A stretch of DNA of 54,130 nt from Bacteroidales bacterium UBA4814 (GTDB taxonomy: Bacteria > Bacteroidota > Bacteroidia > Bacteroidales > UBA7960): the NCBI GenBank assembly GCA_002402465.1, contig DHFW01000006.1:1-54130 (forward strand), read 5' to 3'. The translations under genes and the position numbers were made by a program. Under the pieces are notes generated by a model that worked only from the letters and a program-made list of their open reading frames with translations, did not search any database and was not told where the DNA came from. Shown here piece by piece: positions 50,629 through 54,130 of this stretch (its first letter is position 1; each line of letters opens with the position of its first letter).

Positions 50629-51845
50629 GGACGGTCGTTTTCCTGAAAAACTTGTTCTTTTTCCATTAAAAACCGACGGATGCCGTCGAGCATTTCAATG
50701 GAAGAGGTCTGAAAATCGAGATTTTCAAAGGCCTCTTTCTCAAATTTAACAAAAAAATCCGGAAAAAATTCAGCAAGGAAAGTTAAAAGGTTGTCTTCAT
50801 CACGGTAAGATACCTGTCCTTGCTGGTATTTCAGAAATTGCAATATTCTTAAACCATCTACCTTATGGTGGCAGGCTTTTACAAATGCTGAAACGTTTTT
50901 GTGGTTTTGCCGCAGAGGTTCAAAAATGTCGTCTTCCCCAAATTGCTGGTTCAGAAAAGCACTCATTGGCGTTTCCATTTTGTTTTCGAGCAATTCCGGA
51001 AATAACAGGTAGGTTTTTCTTACACGGTCGAAAAGCCGGTAATCATAAACCGGGTAGCTGTCCCATAAACCTGCACTGCCTTTAATAAGGGCGGGGCCTG
51101 TGCCAAAAAATACCCGGTCGGAATACCTGGTACCCGGAAAAACTTTGCTGCTGTTAAAATTGGCAATCCAGCCTGCCTTACGAAGCTTTTGCAAAAGATA
51201 AAAATCTTCGCCGCTCTTTTTTGCGGTCATGCCTCCAATCTTGCGATAGGCGGTTGCCGGAAGTGCAATGGCTGATCCCAGGGCGGTGAAAGAATAGGGC
51301 GATCCAATTCGCCACATATTAATGGCATAGTACCGCATGTAAATCTCATAGCGGAGCATGGCCCGGTCGAGTGTGTCATCGCCGGTAAGGCGGTGATAGT
51401 AGGGGTTTGAAAGGGCCACTGCTGTGGGGAAGCGCTCAAAGACCTTCTCAATCGAAGTAAGGTACCCGGGTTCAAATACCGTGTCGGCATCCAGACTTAC
51501 AATAATGTCATCGGGTCGGGACACCTTGTTAATGGCGTCCATAATGACCTTGCGTGCCTGTCCCACGCCAAGTGCCTTACCCTTCCAGCCATGGCCGGGA
51601 CTGCTTTGGTCAATAATATGAAGGTGTTCCCAGCCAAGTTTATGAAGATAGTACAGTGTTTGCCGGTTATCTTCGCAAATTGCCAGTTTTTCCGCCTCGC
51701 TCCACCATGATTCGGGCTGATTCACACACACCCACACCTGGAAATTGTCGTGCTGCTGCCTTTTAAGGCATTCCATGGTTTGCGGCAGAAAGGCCGCTTC
51801 GTTCATGGCAGGCAGGGCAACATGCAGGGTGCGGCTGGCAGGCAT
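50625..51845 (-). CDS. Family 2 glycosyltransferase
   Basis: This 406-residue GT-A fold enzyme starts with the family opening VALPAMNEAAFLPQTMECLK and has the metal/nucleotide motif SLDADTVFEPGYL near 120, then a GEDF acceptor-like motif (KKSGEDFYLLQKLRKAGW). No membrane anchor is seen. Its start lies 11 bp after typA and its end overlaps miaA, so expression is linked to translation-related genes although its own substrate, probably an envelope glycan, is unknown. The N-terminal half looks like the polysaccharide/cell-wall GT2 group. Confidence 0.85.
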   Translation of the reverse strand: MPASRTLHVALPAMNEAAFLPQTMECLKRQQHDNFQVWVCVNQPESWWSEAEKLAICEDNRQTLYYLHKLGWEHLHIIDQSSPGHGWKGKALGVGQARKVIMDAINKVSRPDDIIVSLDADTVFEPGYLTSIEKVFERFPTAVALSNPYYHRLTGDDTLDRAMLRYEIYMRYYAINMWRIGSPYSFTALGSAIALPATAYRKIGGMTAKKSGEDFYLLQKLRKAGWIANFNSSKVFPGTRYSDRVFFGTGPALIKGSAGLWDSYPVYDYRLFDRVRKTYLLFPELLENKMETPMSAFLNQQFGEDDIFEPLRQNHKNVSAFVKACHHKVDGLRILQFLKYQQGQVSYRDEDNLLTFLAEFFPDFFVKFEKEAFENLDFQTSSIEMLDGIRRFLMEKEQVFQENDRP

Positions 51846-51856
51846 GAAAAAAAAGT

Positions 51857-53662
51857 TTAAACGCTTTTCTTTGAGCGCTTGCGCTCATGCTCATCTAAAA
51901 TGACCTTGCGCATGCGAATGTGCTTTGGGGTGAACTCCACGTATTCGTCCTCGCGGATATATTCGAGGGCTTCTTCCATGGAGAACTTTATGGCAGGGGT
52001 GATGCTGGCCTTGTCGTCAGAACCGGAAGCCCTCACGTTGGTAAGTTTCTTGGTTTTGATAATGTTTACCAGCAGGTCGTCCTGCCGGGTGTTTTCGCCT
52101 ACCAGCTGACCGGCGTATATTTCCTCGCCCGGGTCGATAAAGAACTTTCCGCGATCCTGCAGCTTGTCAATAGAGTAGGCAATGGCCGTGCCGGTTTCCA
52201 TGGCAATGAGGGCACCATTGCGGCGTATGCCGAAATCACCTTTATAGGGTTCGTAACCTTTGAGGCGGTGAGCCATAATGGCTTCACCCTCAGTAAGGGT
52301 AAGCATGTTGTTGCGCAAACCGATCAATCCCCGTGAAGGGACTTCAAACTCCAGCTCGGTGCGGTCGTTTTTCTGTTCCATATTGATCATTTCGCCCTTG
52401 CGCTGCGACACCAGTTCGATGACCTTGCCGGTAAAAGCATCGGGCACATGCACGGTGAGGTATTCAATAGGCTCATGCTTTTTGCCATCAATTTCCTTGA
52501 TGATCACCTGGGGCTGGCCAACTTGCAGCTCGTAACCTTCGCGGCGCATGGTTTCGATCAGGATTGACAGGTGCAAAATACCCCGGCCATAAACCACATA
52601 AGCGTCGGGGCTGCCCGATTCCTCCACGCGCAAAGCCAGGTTCTTTTCGGTTTCCCTGAAAAGGCGGTCGCGCAGGTGGCGGCTGGTGACAAACCTGCCA
52701 TCGCGCCCAAAAAAGGGCGAGTTGTTGATGGTGAAAAGCATGCTCATGGTGGGCTCATCAATGGCAATGGCTTTGATGGCTTCGGGGTTTTCAAAATCGG
52801 CCACGGTGTCGCCTATTTCGAAGTCTTCAATCCCCAATAAGGCGCAGATCTCGCCGGCATGAATAGGGGTCTTGATCTTTTCCTTACCCAAGCCTTCGAA
52901 AACGTATAACTCCTTTATGCGCGACTTTTGAATGGAGCCGTCGCGTTTTACCAGCGAAACCTGCTGGTTTTGTTCGAGGGTGCCGCGCGTGAGCCTGCCT
53001 ACGGCAATGCGGCCAACGTAAGAACTGTAATCGAGCGAGGTGATCTGCATCTGGGTAGTACCTATGGCGCGCACGGCCGGAGGGATGTGCTCCAGGATCA
53101 CATCGAGCAGGTGCGAAATGTCGGTGGTTGGCTTTGTCCAGTCGTCGGACATCCAACCGCCTTTGGCCGAGCCATAAACTGTTGGGAAATTGAGCTGGTC
53201 TTCGGTGGCGTTGAGGCTGAACATCAGGTCGAATACCTTCTCTTGTACCAGCCCGGGATCGCAATTGGGCTTGTCAACCTTATTGATAACCACAATGGGC
53301 TTCTTCTCAAGCAAAATGGCTTTTTCGAGCACAAAGCGGGTTTGCGGCATGGGGCCTTCAAAGGCATCGACAATAAGCAGCACCCCGTCGGCCATGTTGA
53401 GCACACGCTCCACCTCGCCGCCAAAATCGGCGTGTCCGGGTGTGTCGATAATATTGATCTTTGTGTCTTTATAGCGTACTGAGCAGTTTTTGGCCAGGAT
53501 GGTGATGCCACGCTCGCGCTCCAGATCGTTGCTGTCGAGGATCAGATCGCCTGTATCCTGGTTGTCGCGAAAAAGTTTTACCTGGTGAAGAATGCGGTCT
53601 ACAAGGGTGGTTTTGCCATGATCGACGTGGGCAATAATGGCGATGTTGCGGATTTCTGTCAT
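51857..53662 (-). CDS. typA: TypA/BipA translational GTPase
   Basis: This 601-residue ribosome-associated GTPase is involved in stress and cold adaptation. The G domain has AHVDHGKTTLVDRIL, DTPGHADFGGEVERV (G3) and NKVDKP (G4). The C-terminal part shows BipA-type features (PSRGLIGLRNNMLTLTEGEAIMAH). The start is placed at 53662 (MTEIRN) and not at an in-frame Met 7 codons upstream, because that codon overlaps the TACCTTTG promoter element at 53681-53688. It heads the operon with a glycosyltransferase and miaA. Confidence 0.95.
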   Translation of the reverse strand: MTEIRNIAIIAHVDHGKTTLVDRILHQVKLFRDNQDTGDLILDSNDLERERGITILAKNCSVRYKDTKINIIDTPGHADFGGEVERVLNMADGVLLIVDAFEGPMPQTRFVLEKAILLEKKPIVVINKVDKPNCDPGLVQEKVFDLMFSLNATEDQLNFPTVYGSAKGGWMSDDWTKPTTDISHLLDVILEHIPPAVRAIGTTQMQITSLDYSSYVGRIAVGRLTRGTLEQNQQVSLVKRDGSIQKSRIKELYVFEGLGKEKIKTPIHAGEICALLGIEDFEIGDTVADFENPEAIKAIAIDEPTMSMLFTINNSPFFGRDGRFVTSRHLRDRLFRETEKNLALRVEESGSPDAYVVYGRGILHLSILIETMRREGYELQVGQPQVIIKEIDGKKHEPIEYLTVHVPDAFTGKVIELVSQRKGEMINMEQKNDRTELEFEVPSRGLIGLRNNMLTLTEGEAIMAHRLKGYEPYKGDFGIRRNGALIAMETGTAIAYSIDKLQDRGKFFIDPGEEIYAGQLVGENTRQDDLLVNIIKTKKLTNVRASGSDDKASITPAIKFSMEEALEYIREDEYVEFTPKHIRMRKVILDEHERKRSKKSV

Positions 53663-53680
53663 TAATTTTTTATAAGCGTG

Positions 53681-53688
53681 CAAAGGTA
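53681..53688 (-). promoter_or_regulatory. -7 promoter element of typA
   Basis: The minus strand reads TACCTTTG, 18 nt before the ATG at 53662. It overlaps the alternative start codon at 53681-53683, which it rules out. Confidence 0.5.
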
Positions 53689-53804
53689 GTTAAAAAGTTT
53701 GGAGTTTGGGGTTCGAGGTTTATAGATAAGTTTTCAGTAGTGTCCGACAAAAATAACTGATTTAAAAAAGGGGGCTACTCCCAGAAGGTTTCACCCCCAT
53801 GTTG

Positions 53805-53812
53805 TATGTTTG
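53805..53812 (+). promoter_or_regulatory. -7 promoter element of the IS transposase
   Basis: TATGTTTG matches TAnnTTTG and lies 26 nt before the ATG at 53839, inside the IS. Confidence 0.45.
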
Positions 53813-53838
53813 CAGTTACCACACAAACAAACACCAAC

Positions 53839-54130
53839 ATGGATAAAAATACAGAAATAAAATTTGTCGGACAGCCGGTTTTCAAATAAATTTTGAATTT
53901 GATCGATAAAGTCAACATACAAGGGTTAATAAACAAACATCAGAGTGACCGGTACTACAAGTCATTTAAGACGCGCACGCATTTAATCACCCTGCTATTT
54001 GGTATATTGAGCCGTTGTGACTCCATGACCGAGATATGCGAGGGTTTGCGGGCATTTCGTGGCAAATTAAATCACCTTGGATTGGATAAAGCCCCCGCAA
54101 AGAGTACAGCCTGTGATGGTTTGCGCAACA
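53839..54130 (+). pseudogene. IS4-family transposase (DUF4372-like N-terminus) with an early nonsense codon
   Basis: The frame starts MDKNTEIKFVGQPVFK and is stopped by TAA at codon 17 (53887-53889). It continues in the same frame as ILNLIDKVNIQGLINKHQ, SDRYYKSFKTRTHLITLLFG and GLRAFRGKLNHLGLDKAPAK to the window edge, matching the conserved N-terminal domain of IS4-like transposases in Bacteroidota (GQPVF-x-Q..., SDRYYK-x-FK). The family usually has Gln (CAA) at the stop position, so a single C-to-T change explains it. The C-terminal catalytic DDE domain is outside the window. Confidence 0.75.

Larger units (their letters stand above)
53734..54130 (+). mobile_element. Insertion sequence (IS4-like), 5' part
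   Basis: The element begins with the inverted repeat at 53734-53748 (TCAGTAGTGTCCGAC), identical in reverse to bases 8-22. A region with complementary G- and C-runs (53770-53799) precedes a TATGTTTG promoter at 53805-53812 and the transposase. The window ends inside the transposase. Together with the end at positions 1-22 it shows that at least two copies of this IS, in the same orientation, flank the 53.7-kb window. Confidence 0.75.

Noticed and set aside
1..54130. Composite transposon carrying the whole window
   Set aside because: IS ends flank the window, but 53.7 kb of housekeeping genes (prfC, glnN, typA, lpxA) and no target-site duplication evidence argue against mobility as a unit.
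1..54130. CRISPR array, tRNA or rRNA genes, riboswitches
   Set aside because: No regularly spaced repeats, no T-loop-like sequences in tRNA context and no known riboswitch core were seen on either strand.

Overview
The window looks like chromosomal DNA of a Bacteroidota bacterium (Bacteroidales or a related order; the genus cannot be read from the sequence). The evidence is the family mix: type III glutamine synthetase, a phosphate-selective porin of the OprO/P type, a DUF3078 protein, LytS/LytTR signalling, Mpl and type II pantothenate kinase. Shine-Dalgarno sequences are weak, and the Bacteroidota promoter form TTTG...TAnnTTTG recurs before genes. No rRNA, tRNA, CRISPR array or intact prophage was seen.

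Layout. 1-500: the end of an insertion sequence and a decayed integrase fragment. 500-2074 (-): release factor 3. 2338-8126 (+): a sulfur-respiration type operon, made of a Tat-exported molybdopterin reductase, a four-cluster ferredoxin subunit, an NrfD/PsrC-like membrane subunit, two half-size YeeE/YedE sulfur transporters and an exported rhodanese-fold protein that lacks its catalytic cysteine. It is preceded by two near-identical palindromes. 8150-11059 (-): an unusual membrane protein fused to a THEP1-type NTPase, and a glycosyltransferase. 11123-13559 (+): a small DksA-like zinc protein followed by a HelD-type RNA polymerase helicase. 13661-22338 (+): LytS/LytTR two-component system, TolC/adaptor/RND efflux pump, PII-like protein and LpxA. 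22363-24720 (-): SLC13-type permease.

24880-31057: a gutted alcohol dehydrogenase, a fatty-acid desaturase, and a minus-strand block holding a TspO-like protein, a histidine kinase, a sigma-54 response regulator and a small lipoprotein with a sigma-54-like promoter. 31108-43134: housekeeping and envelope genes (nucleotidyltransferase, cold-shock protein, pantothenate kinase, porin, LutA-like protein, RlmB, Omp85-like protein, Ung, Mpl, a metallo-hydrolase and an APS-reductase type CysH). 43234-45102 (+): PAS histidine kinase, receiver protein and a small ORF. 45587-47296: an SDR gene and a deletion scar joining two truncated genes. 47387-53662 (-): glnN, then a typA-glycosyltransferase-miaA operon. 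53734-54130: the start of an IS4-like element whose transposase has an early stop. Its terminal repeat matches the IS end at position 1, so the window lies between two copies of one IS in the same orientation.

The best candidates for something new are: (1) the sulfur operon with a rhodanese fold whose only cysteine sits in a GGCS tail, under twin palindromes; (2) the S-like/T-like/THEP1 single-chain transporter candidate converging on it; (3) the DksA-like/HelD pair, which suggests an RNA polymerase recycling module; (4) three genes with an identical TAnnTTTG-N4-ATG arrangement, which predicts leaderless mRNAs.
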